Source: DATAMF01 sp036260665 (GTDB lineage Bacteria > Chloroflexota > Anaerolineae > Aggregatilineales > Aggregatilineaceae). From it: DNA of 21,563 nt. Numbering within the stretch: position 1 is the stretch's first letter; each line of letters begins with the position of its first letter. Made by a program: the position numbers and the translations under genes. Positions 13,721 to 20,802 of the stretch are shown here, piece by piece. The DNA is taken from the NCBI GenBank assembly GCA_036260665.1, contig DATAMF010000135.1, forward strand, positions 1 to 21,563, given 5' to 3'. The notes under the pieces are model-generated. The model ran no database searches. It had not been told where the DNA came from and saw nothing but the letters and a program-made list of their open reading frames with translations.

Positions 13721-14487
13721 TGAAACCACGACACTGGATTAGGACGATCATCTTTGGCGCGGTGCTCACCGGTAGCCTTGTGATGTTACTCCGGTTGACC
13801 ACACGCCCCCTATTGTCCAGGCTGCGTTTCAGCGCGCCCGTTCTTCCCCGGTTGGATGTTGAGCGGTGGATGACTCGGCGGGTCAAACGAGGGATGGATA
13901 TTGGCCTGGCGTTGTTTGGCTTGATCGTCACCGCGCCATTTATGCTTATCATGGCGGCATTGATTCGTCTGACGATGGGAACGCCCATTCTCTTGCGGCG
14001 AGAACGCCCCGGACTGCAAGGCACGCCGTTTCGGATGTTCAAGTTCCGCACGATGATCGATGCGCGGGATCAGTTTGGGAATTTGCTGCCCGCTGATCAA
14101 CGCCGGACCCGGTTGGGACGTTGGCTGCGCCGCCTGTGTCTGGATGAACTGCCCGAGCTCTACAACGTTTTGCGCGGCGATATGTCGCTGGTTGGTCCGC
14201 GCCCGGTGCTGATGAACTACTCTTATGTTCGGGAACAAGCGCGGTGGCGTGATATCAAGCCTGGGGTGACTGGATGGGCGCAGATTAATGGTCGCCGGGC
14301 GGTTTCGTGGGAAAAGCGATTTGCGCTGGACCTGGAATACATGAATAATTTTTCGATCTGGACGGATATCAAAATCATTCTGATGACGATTTGGAGAATT
14401 ATCAGACTAGAAGAGATGCGTGAGTCCGGTCAGGCGGCCATGACTAAATTTGTATCGCTATCGCAAGCGAAGAAAAAAGTCGCCTAA
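13720..14487 (+). CDS. Sugar-phosphate transferase (WbaP/WcaJ/PglC-type, PF02397)
   Basis: 255 residues. These enzymes move a sugar-1-phosphate from a nucleotide sugar to undecaprenyl phosphate at the inner membrane, the first step of exopolysaccharide or O-antigen units. Membrane segments lie at ~5-25 and ~60-85. The catalytic domain shows RRERPG, FKFRTM, the Asp-Glu pair of LDELPELYNVLRGDMSLVGPRP (D142, E143) and KPGVTGWAQINGR. The start is TTG: AAAGGAG lies six bases ahead, and the more upstream GTG would precede the -10 box. No other polysaccharide gene is in the window, so this is an orphan initiator here. The specific sugar is unknown. Confidence 0.88.
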   Translation: MKPRHWIRTIIFGAVLTGSLVMLLRLTTRPLLSRLRFSAPVLPRLDVERWMTRRVKRGMDIGLALFGLIVTAPFMLIMAALIRLTMGTPILLRRERPGLQGTPFRMFKFRTMIDARDQFGNLLPADQRRTRLGRWLRRLCLDELPELYNVLRGDMSLVGPRPVLMNYSYVREQARWRDIKPGVTGWAQINGRRAVSWEKRFALDLEYMNNFSIWTDIKIILMTIWRIIRLEEMRESGQAAMTKFVSLSQAKKKVA

Positions 14488-14524
14488 CAGCAGATCGATA
14501 GTTAGTACAAGTATAAACAAGTAC

Positions 14525-14592
14525 TCTGTAGAAGCCGACCCGTGTGTAAGCCGCGTGCAGTCACGAGGGTCCGCTCCTACAGATATTTTTTT
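14525..14592 (+). terminator. Large imperfect stem-loop with T-tract
   Basis: A 17-base left arm (14525-14541, TCTGTAGAAGCCGACCC) pairs with 14567-14583 with two mismatches, around a 25-base loop that itself starts GTG and ends CAC before GA. T7 follows at 14586-14592. It terminates the sugar transferase transcript and lies in a convergent gap. The 3' arm GGGTCCGCTCCTAC has the look of a repeat-derived palindrome. Confidence 0.7.
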
Positions 14593-14594
14593 GT

Positions 14595-15671
14595 TTAAAG
14601 GGCGGGTGCGTTTGCCAGCCGGGTTGCGATGTCGGCTACCAAACGGGCGCGTTCGTCGTCGGGCAGGAAGGCTGACCGCGCGGCATTGAGAATGCAGTCC
14701 TTGATCATGTGGAGGGGCAGACCCATGCCGACATGCGCCAGCATCAATTCATCGGTGAGGGTGATGTTGCTTAAGGATGGGTCGTCTGTGTTGATGGTGG
14801 TGGGCACGCCCAGATAGATCAGATCGGGGAGCGGATGATGTTCGATGCGGCGCACCACACCGCTGTGCAGATTGCTGGTGGGGCAGACTTCGAGCGTCAC
14901 ACCGCGATCTCGCACCAACTGCAACACGAGGGAATCCTCGACTGAACGCACGCCATGACCGATCCGTTCCGCGAGACTGTGTTCGATGGCATCTTCGACA
15001 TTTTCCGGCCCGGCCCATTCTCCCGCATGCACGGTGATATGCAGACCCGCTTCACGCGCGCGGTAAAAGAGGGAGCGGAAGGGGCGCGCCGAATGGCCTG
15101 CTTCCTGACCGGCCAGATCCATCCCAACGATTTGCGGATCATTCACTTCCAGCGCGGCATCCAAAACCTGCTCCGCAATCTGAACGCTTTCGTGACGGTT
15201 GACCGAGACGATCAGGCGGGTCAGAATGTTAAAATCAGCGGCAGCGCGGGCGGTTTCTTCACACACCGCCTCAATGACTGACTGGTAGGTGTAATCATTC
15301 TGGCGGGCGAGGGCGTGAGGTGTAAAACGCAGTTCGAAGTAGCTGATATTATCACGGGCGGCATCTTCGACGGCTTCGCGCGTGATGCGGCGAATGAGTT
15401 CCATGGAGCGGTAGAACTGGCGCAAGACGTTAAACTTGCCTAAAAATACGGAAAAAGTCGGCTCGTCGTCCTCCACGATTTGAACATACGGGCGGAGGTG
15501 TTCGAGATCGTAGGCGGGCAGGGGGATGTCAAATTCGGCGGCGGCTTCCAGCAGCGTGGTGAGGCGGATCGCCCCTTCGAGATGGCGGTGCAGTTCGATT
15601 TTGGGCCAACACCAGAGCGTCTTCCATAGTTCACTTTCCCGGCTGATCATGTGATGGATATTGAAGGCCAC
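14595..15671 (-). CDS. add: Adenosine deaminase
   Basis: 358 residues, within the normal range. It deaminates adenosine to inosine in purine salvage. All metal and catalytic residues are visible: H28-x-H30 in PKIELHRHLEG, H215-x-x-E218 in HAGEWAG, H239 in ERIGHG and D296-D297 in INTDDPSLS. The start chosen is GTG 15671, with AAAGGGA eight bases before it; ATG 15650 lies seven codons later and is the alternative. The ribosome site lies in the last codons of the histidine kinase, and four bases separate the stop from the GTG, so the two are probably translated in sequence. Some family members prefer related amino-purines (adenine, 5'-methylthioadenosine), but HAGEWAG and the length favour adenosine. 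Confidence 0.9.
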   Translation of the reverse strand: MAFNIHHMISRESELWKTLWCWPKIELHRHLEGAIRLTTLLEAAAEFDIPLPAYDLEHLRPYVQIVEDDEPTFSVFLGKFNVLRQFYRSMELIRRITREAVEDAARDNISYFELRFTPHALARQNDYTYQSVIEAVCEETARAAADFNILTRLIVSVNRHESVQIAEQVLDAALEVNDPQIVGMDLAGQEAGHSARPFRSLFYRAREAGLHITVHAGEWAGPENVEDAIEHSLAERIGHGVRSVEDSLVLQLVRDRGVTLEVCPTSNLHSGVVRRIEHHPLPDLIYLGVPTTINTDDPSLSNITLTDELMLAHVGMGLPLHMIKDCILNAARSAFLPDDERARLVADIATRLANAPAL

Positions 15672-15675
15672 CGGA

Positions 15676-18600
15676 TTATTCCCTTTCTGAAAGTGGAAGC
15701 CCAAATGTAAAGGTGCTTCCTTTGCCTTCTTGACTCTCAACGGAGAGGGTACCGCCGTGTGCATCAATAATACGCTGAACAATCGACAAACCCAACCCGG
15801 CCCCGCCAAAACGATGTTTGATGGAACGATCCGCCTGGAAGAAGCGCTCAAAAATATGGGGGAGCTTGTCGGTGGGAATGCCGATTCCGTAGTCCGTGAT
15901 CGAGACATAAATCCAATCCGGGCGATCACCATACGCAGACTGAAGTAGAACGGTGCCGCCGTCGGGTGAAAATTTGGCCGCATTCCCGATCAGATTATCC
16001 AAAACCTGGGTCAGGCGATCCTGATCGCCCTGGATCCAGTGCGGGCCGGGAAGCAAACTGGTCTCAAAATGTAAGTCCCGGTTGGGGAAGACCAGCGGCG
16101 CGCCCGCGATCACTTTGGCGCAGAGATCGTTGATGTCCAGCGGCACAAGGTCCAGGTTGTCGGCGCGGATTTGCTCCAGGGCGAGAATGTCGCTGATCAT
16201 GCGGGTAATCGAGTCGGCTTTTTGGTCGATGACGGCGAGAGCTTCACTCTGTTCGGCGGTGAGCGGACCCAGTTCCTCTGCTTTCATGAGGCCGGCCCAA
16301 CCGCGAACAAGCGCCAGCGGGCTGCGGAGTTCGTGGCTGAGATTGGAAACAAGTTCGTTGCGCAGTTCGTGCAGGGCTTCGAGGCTGCGATTAGCTTCGG
16401 CCAGATCGGCGGCGTGATGGCGGGTTTCTTCCAGCAGGCGAATAGTCTCGATAGCGGCGGCGATCTGACCCGCTGCAATGACCAGAACCCGCTCATGATC
16501 GGGCGTGAGGGCGAACGGTACCTGACTATCGATGCCGACGGTGCCGATGACCCGATCCTGAACTTTGAGCGGCACACTGATCATGGAACGGATGGCGGGA
16601 TCGACCACACGGAAATTGGGATCTGCCGCTGTATCAGGGACATAAATAACTTCCCCTGTTTCGGCTACTTTTCCGGCGACATATTCCCCCAGTTTGAAGC
16701 GGGCCTGATCAATGTACTGCTGTTCCAACCCGGAAGCGGCGACAGTCACCACTTCTTGCAGTTCGGCATCCACCAGCGCGATTGAGGCCGAGCGGCATTG
16801 ATACACATCGCGCAGCGTATCCACGCTCAATTTCAGAATATCGTCAGACGATTGGGTGCTGCTCACCCAGCGCGCTAATTCTTGCAGGCCGCTTACTTCG
16901 TCCAGGCGGGTGCGGAGCGTGACATAATAACGGGCGTTTTCGAGCGCTGCCGCGGCCTGAAGCGCGAGTAAATCCAAGGCGCGCAGCATATCACGCCGGG
17001 CGACCAGCGGCTCGGCATGCAGCAGGATCAACACCCCTAGTAATTGATCGCCGCGCAGAATAGGATGGGCGATGGCGGCATGAACAAGCCAGGGGGTTTT
17101 AAATTCGGTTTGAATCTCTGAATGGCCGCTGAGGTCCGTCAGGATCATCGGGAGTTGGGTGGCCTGAACACGCTCTACCAGACTGTCCACGGGGGGATGC
17201 TCATAGGAACGGATGCGGGGCTTGCCTAATTCGCTCGTATAATGCGCGATCCACAGGGTGGCATCCCAGGTGTGGTTGGCGGTGATGTACAGCCGGACCT
17301 GATTGGGGTGAAACAGATCAACGGCGGCGCGCGCGACGATTTCGGCCACGGCTTCGCGCGTCTGGACGGCGGCTAATTTGACGCCAATCCGCTGGAGGGC
17401 TTCGATAGCGGCGAGGCGGCCCGCCGTTTCGTTGTAAAGCTGCGCATTTTGAATCGCTGTCGCTACCATGCCCGCAATGGTTTCAAGCATGGCGATGTCA
17501 TCCGGTGAATAGGCGTTGGGCATGTAACTCTGAACGGAAATAACGCCCAAGATCTGGTCCTGAGTGATCAGCGGGACCATGAGGACACAACGCGGCATAG
17601 GTCCATCGACGATGGTTTCTTTGGGGAGCGCTTCTTTGGTCGTGTCGTGGATAAAGACGCTTTCGCAGGTGCGCAGCACCAACCCGGCCAAACCAGCATC
17701 AGCGGGTTGGACTTTATCTTCAGTGGGTTGGCCGTCGTCATAACCCCCTACGATGCGGATCACCCCGGCTTCGGAATCATAGAGGCCGATGTAAAACGAA
17801 GTGGTATCCATCAGGGCGCTGATTTTGAGGTAGACGACTTCAAGCACACTGCGCAGATCGAGGCGGCTGATCGCCAGGTTGACTTCGTTCAGGGCCTGGA
17901 AACGCTGGGCGCGCTGAATTTCCTGCTCATAACGGCGGGCACTGTGCAGGCGGGCGGCAACCTGGGCGGCCAGCGCCAGCGCGAGTTCGGCATCGGCATC
18001 GCTAAAGGCATAGGCGGTGGGGCTGTCGAGATCGAGTTCGCCCATAAACTCGTCTTCGTGAATTAAAGGCACGCCGAGCCAGCTTCGGATGGGACGGCGG
18101 CCCGCCACTTCCACCCAACGCGGATCGGTAGGGCAGTCATGGATGAGGACCGGTTTGCCCGTGGTGCGGATGATCTGGCGGATTTCAAATTCCGGCTGCT
18201 GCTGTTCGGCGGAAAACTGGTAGTTTTCGACCTGCGCGTCAATGGAGCGTTTGACCTGAACCCTATTGTTTGGGTGGAAAATATAGGTGGTGCAGGCATG
18301 ACACGGAATCAAACGCCGAATCTCATGCAGCACAATATCGAGCAATTCATCAACGCCGAGGGATTCGGCAACGGCGGCCATCATCGAATAGAGTGTTTTC
18401 AGCCGGTCACGAACCTGTTCGGCGGCATGGTGGATCAACATGAAATTGTCGGAATCGGGCAGCCGCCACACGGATACCCGGACATGGATGGGCAGCCCTG
18501 CTGCGGAGATCACCGTCACCGGCAAATGTTCGACGAGCTGGTTGGGATTATGGATAAACGCATTCCAACGTTCGCGCGCCTGTTGGACTTCGTGGGGAGG

Positions 18601-18768
18601 CATAAAATGGAAGACGGACTGCCCAATCACCTCATCGACGGCGTAACCGTAATAACGAACTGCATTGGGTGTGGCAAACCGGATGATGGCAGCGGGATCG
18701 AGAAGGTAAATGGCCTCATAGGTAAGCGCTTCGGGCTGGAGATCAGAACTGGTCATCGTGGGGATCAT
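15676..18768 (-). CDS. Soluble PAS-GAFx4 sensor histidine kinase
   Basis: 1030 residues, no membrane span or signal peptide. Domains: PAS (~15-120); four GAF domains (~125-280, 290-445, 450-615, 625-780), each led or followed by helical linkers; HisKA (~805-870) with phospho-acceptor H812 in NLSHELRSPL; HATPase_c (~910-1028) with N-box DNLIGNAAKFSPDG, G1 DYGIGIP, F box FERFF and G2 GGAGLGLSIV. It autophosphorylates on His and should pass phosphate to a response regulator, but none lies in the window and no receiver domain is attached. GAF1 holds Cys residues (CHAC ~156-159) that might bind a chromophore or iron; this is a guess. ATG 18768 lies four bases after the preceding gene's stop and lacks a ribosome site, suggesting coupled translation; ATG 18756 is possible. 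Confidence 0.93.
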   Translation of the reverse strand: MIPTMTSSDLQPEALTYEAIYLLDPAAIIRFATPNAVRYYGYAVDEVIGQSVFHFMPPHEVQQARERWNAFIHNPNQLVEHLPVTVISAAGLPIHVRVSVWRLPDSDNFMLIHHAAEQVRDRLKTLYSMMAAVAESLGVDELLDIVLHEIRRLIPCHACTTYIFHPNNRVQVKRSIDAQVENYQFSAEQQQPEFEIRQIIRTTGKPVLIHDCPTDPRWVEVAGRRPIRSWLGVPLIHEDEFMGELDLDSPTAYAFSDADAELALALAAQVAARLHSARRYEQEIQRAQRFQALNEVNLAISRLDLRSVLEVVYLKISALMDTTSFYIGLYDSEAGVIRIVGGYDDGQPTEDKVQPADAGLAGLVLRTCESVFIHDTTKEALPKETIVDGPMPRCVLMVPLITQDQILGVISVQSYMPNAYSPDDIAMLETIAGMVATAIQNAQLYNETAGRLAAIEALQRIGVKLAAVQTREAVAEIVARAAVDLFHPNQVRLYITANHTWDATLWIAHYTSELGKPRIRSYEHPPVDSLVERVQATQLPMILTDLSGHSEIQTEFKTPWLVHAAIAHPILRGDQLLGVLILLHAEPLVARRDMLRALDLLALQAAAALENARYYVTLRTRLDEVSGLQELARWVSSTQSSDDILKLSVDTLRDVYQCRSASIALVDAELQEVVTVAASGLEQQYIDQARFKLGEYVAGKVAETGEVIYVPDTAADPNFRVVDPAIRSMISVPLKVQDRVIGTVGIDSQVPFALTPDHERVLVIAAGQIAAAIETIRLLEETRHHAADLAEANRSLEALHELRNELVSNLSHELRSPLALVRGWAGLMKAEELGPLTAEQSEALAVIDQKADSITRMISDILALEQIRADNLDLVPLDINDLCAKVIAGAPLVFPNRDLHFETSLLPGPHWIQGDQDRLTQVLDNLIGNAAKFSPDGGTVLLQSAYGDRPDWIYVSITDYGIGIPTDKLPHIFERFFQADRSIKHRFGGAGLGLSIVQRIIDAHGGTLSVESQEGKGSTFTFGLPLSERE

Positions 18769-18772
18769 AAGG

Positions 18773-19129
18773 TTATTGAGGCTTTGTGCGGTGCGGCTTA
18801 ACAGGATGTTGACCTTCGCGGGCATACACAAGCCAACCCCAATAACGCCACGTAATAAAAACGGCCAGGATGATACTCAGGGCGTAAGGAAGGTCATGAA
18901 ACAAGGTGCTGGTGGTACTGACATCGGTCGGATCGTCCAGGCCAATCGTCAGCAGGCGCATACTGAGTGGGAACAGCAGCAAGAGCAGGGCGACATAATA
19001 ACCCCGGTACAGCGGCGGGCGATGGGTGACTTCACCAAAACGACGGCTGATCTGCGCCATGACCCATAACATCATCATGAGCGCGAGGAGCGCTGTTACG
19101 CTTAGGAGGGTGAAAAGATTCTGAAGCAT
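18773..19129 (-). CDS. Three-span membrane protein upstream of the histidine kinase
   Basis: 118 residues; AGGA six bases before ATG 19129. Spans lie at about 4-28, 44-63 and 80-101, with RRFGEVTHRPPLYRG (cytoplasm-side by positive charge) between spans 1 and 2, an acidic DDPTDVSTTS loop outside and a basic tail inside. It resembles the 97-residue protein 103 bases upstream (opening LxxFLT-x-x-S and Arg at the end of span 2). It is joined to the kinase gene by a four-base gap and might be its membrane partner, since the kinase lacks spans of its own. No named family. Confidence 0.7.
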   Translation of the reverse strand: MLQNLFTLLSVTALLALMMMLWVMAQISRRFGEVTHRPPLYRGYYVALLLLLFPLSMRLLTIGLDDPTDVSTTSTLFHDLPYALSIILAVFITWRYWGWLVYAREGQHPVKPHRTKPQ

Positions 19130-19231
19130 AATCAATCCTGGTTGGAGATTCGTTCTTAGTGTTGCTTATCTTGGCGTGCAAGGCTAAAATTCGAACGAAC
19201 TCTTAACCGCAAACGAAACCCTCACAAACTA

Positions 19232-19525
19232 TTAACGTCCGCTGGTCATATGGCGATAGATATGTATACACAATGCCGCCAAAATTAACCCGGCAATTAA
19301 CAGTGCGCCATCCCCCCAATCGTCCCCCGTAATTTCATCCAGGCTGGCAAAACGGACGGTGGCGACAGTAAAAGCCAGCATCGGCCCGATGAAGAGTTGA
19401 TAATAGGTGCGCTGTCCCGAAAGCCGCTCGTAAAAACGGGCGATCAACGCCATAAAAAAGATTAATGTGGCAAGGCCAAACCATGAGAAGATAGTCAGGA
19501 ACTGATGTAGACTTAGTTGACCCAC
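19232..19525 (-). CDS. Three-span membrane protein, probable paralogue of the 118-residue one
   Basis: 97 residues from a GTG with GGGGGAG five bases ahead; upstream in-frame codons would overlap the KaiC-like gene. Spans lie at about 6-28, 41-57 and 73-92. A basic loop (RFYERLSGQR) lies between spans 1 and 2 and an acidic loop (SLDEITGDDWGDG) between 2 and 3, the same layout as the neighbouring protein. It ends with basic residues. No named family. Confidence 0.65.
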   Translation of the reverse strand: MGQLSLHQFLTIFSWFGLATLIFFMALIARFYERLSGQRTYYQLFIGPMLAFTVATVRFASLDEITGDDWGDGALLIAGLILAALCIHIYRHMTSGR

Positions 19526-19598
19526 CCTGGCTCCCCCTGGCGAAAGATGCCTATTCTTATTGTAATATAGGGAACGAACATTGTTTGATAGAAAATCT

Positions 19599-20378
19599 TT
19601 ATTTGCTGCCCGGCGGTAAGAAGGCCGCGGCAAATGCTTCGGCATGTGTCATGGTGGGACGTCCGCTCATGATGCCCTGTGTGCCCTCAAAGCGTGACCG
19701 CACCTCAATGCCTTTGGAGGTGATCGCGTACTGGCGAATATCCTTATCGTGATCACTGCCGCGCAGCTTGAGCACCAGCAGCGCCCGGTGGATCGCGCCC
19801 TGGATTTCGACATAACGCAGCATCGTATACGAATCGACCACAAAAGCCAGATCTTCTTCGCTTTCGGTGGTTTCGCCTAACAGCGCGGCGTTCTCGCGGG
19901 TGAGAACAGCGGTCAGGTCTAAGCGTTTGAGACCGTTGACAAACTCGAAGACGATATGCCGGAGTTCAACCGGATCGTCGGTGATGCGCTCAAAGTGGCT
20001 CAGGCTGTCGACCAGGACGCGCTTGGCCCCGATTTGATGGACCATATTTTCGATGCGGCCCGTCACTTTTTGAAGATCGGCGCGGCTGACTTCAGGACTG
20101 GTCATGATGGTTCGAAGCTGGTTGTCCGCTTCGTAGGCCCGAAAATCCCAACCAAAATTTTCCGCATCCCGATAGTACTGCTGCGGAAACTCCTCAAAAG
20201 TCAGGATGATGCCCGGCTCGTTACAACTGGTGATGCCATGGTGAATGAACTGCATGCCCAGTGTACTTTTGCCCGTGCCGGGCGCGCCTTCGATCAGATT
20301 GGCGGTACGGGACAGAAATCCGCCGTGAAGCATATTATCGAGTTCGGCGATGCCAGTTGGGACACGTTGTGAGTTCAT
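19599..20378 (-). CDS. Single-domain KaiC-like RecA-superfamily ATPase
   Basis: 259 residues, one KaiC domain (true clock KaiC has two). It opens RVPTGIAELDNMLHGGF, typical for KaiC/RadA-type proteins. Walker A is GAPGTGKST (~31-39), the catalytic Glu pair is in LTFEEF (62-63), Walker B is RVLVDSLSHF (~120-129), and an Arg/Lys-rich C-terminal half follows. Such stand-alone KaiC-like ATPases in bacteria and archaea act as ATP-driven signalling switches; few are characterised. ATG 20378 has GGGGG about seven bases ahead, 10 bases after the winged-helix gene's stop. The Ser/Thr autophosphorylation site of KaiC CII is not evident. Confidence 0.88.
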   Translation of the reverse strand: MNSQRVPTGIAELDNMLHGGFLSRTANLIEGAPGTGKSTLGMQFIHHGITSCNEPGIILTFEEFPQQYYRDAENFGWDFRAYEADNQLRTIMTSPEVSRADLQKVTGRIENMVHQIGAKRVLVDSLSHFERITDDPVELRHIVFEFVNGLKRLDLTAVLTRENAALLGETTESEEDLAFVVDSYTMLRYVEIQGAIHRALLVLKLRGSDHDKDIRQYAITSKGIEVRSRFEGTQGIMSGRPTMTHAEAFAAAFLPPGSK

Positions 20379-20388
20379 ATCATCCCCC

Positions 20389-20763
20389 TTAGCGCAGGTT
20401 GCGGATGACATGGTAGATCGCCTTGACGCGGAACTGGCGATCATCACAGGCGGCGATAAAACTGCCCAAAAGCTGGCGCAGGTCAGGATCATCGGCCAGG
20501 GTAAAAACCCGGAGGCCGCCCAAGTCTTCCATTTCAAGCACGCCATCACGCGCCAACTGGATTAGTTCCGGTTCGACTGTCCGCACATCACGCCCGGTAT
20601 AACGCGCGATGTTGTCGGCAGTGTCGGTGGTGTGCGGGTTATCGTGGAAAAAACGAACCAGATCCCATTTGATGAAGGAGTTGATCCGCGTCTGGATCAA
20701 TTCCAAGAGACGCGGATCCATATCATCCATCAAGCTGGCTGCATAATCATCTACATCAGACAT
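20389..20763 (-). CDS. Winged-helix-type small protein, likely DNA-binding partner of the KaiC-like ATPase
   Basis: 124 residues. Residues ~25-85 fit a helix-turn-helix with wing: KWDLVRFFHDNPHTTDTADNIARYTGRDVRTVEPELIQLARDGVLEMEDLG, read as helix 1 / turn / recognition helix / wing (segment given as landmark). The N-terminus is acidic (DVDDY, MDDMD). The end ADDPDLRQLLGSFIAACDD is a helix usable for dimerising. Close to MarR/ArsR-like folds but not assignable to one family. It has AAAGG at a long spacing before its ATG, and lies 39 bases after secA and 10 bases before the KaiC-like gene. Confidence 0.7.
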   Translation of the reverse strand: MSDVDDYAASLMDDMDPRLLELIQTRINSFIKWDLVRFFHDNPHTTDTADNIARYTGRDVRTVEPELIQLARDGVLEMEDLGGLRVFTLADDPDLRQLLGSFIAACDDRQFRVKAIYHVIRNLR

Positions 20764-20802
20764 AGCCTGCTACCTTTCTGCATCCCCCTGGCTTGTGACG
20801 AC

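Noticed and set aside
15672..15983. N-terminal extension of adenosine deaminase by about 104 codons
   Set aside because: It overlaps the kinase HATPase region in another frame, and the family starts just before the PKIELH motif.
19149..19199. Inverted repeat TTCGTTC/GAACGAA in the gap between the two small membrane proteins
   Set aside because: Seven bases with a 37-base loop; could be chance, and no promoter element is clearly positioned with it.
19526..19645. Longer N-terminus for the 97-residue membrane protein
   Set aside because: It would overlap the end of the KaiC-like gene; GTG 19525 has GGGGGAG at proper spacing.
20379..20549. Longer N-terminus for the KaiC-like protein
   Set aside because: It would overlap the winged-helix gene, and a good ribosome site directly precedes ATG 20378 before the typical family opening.
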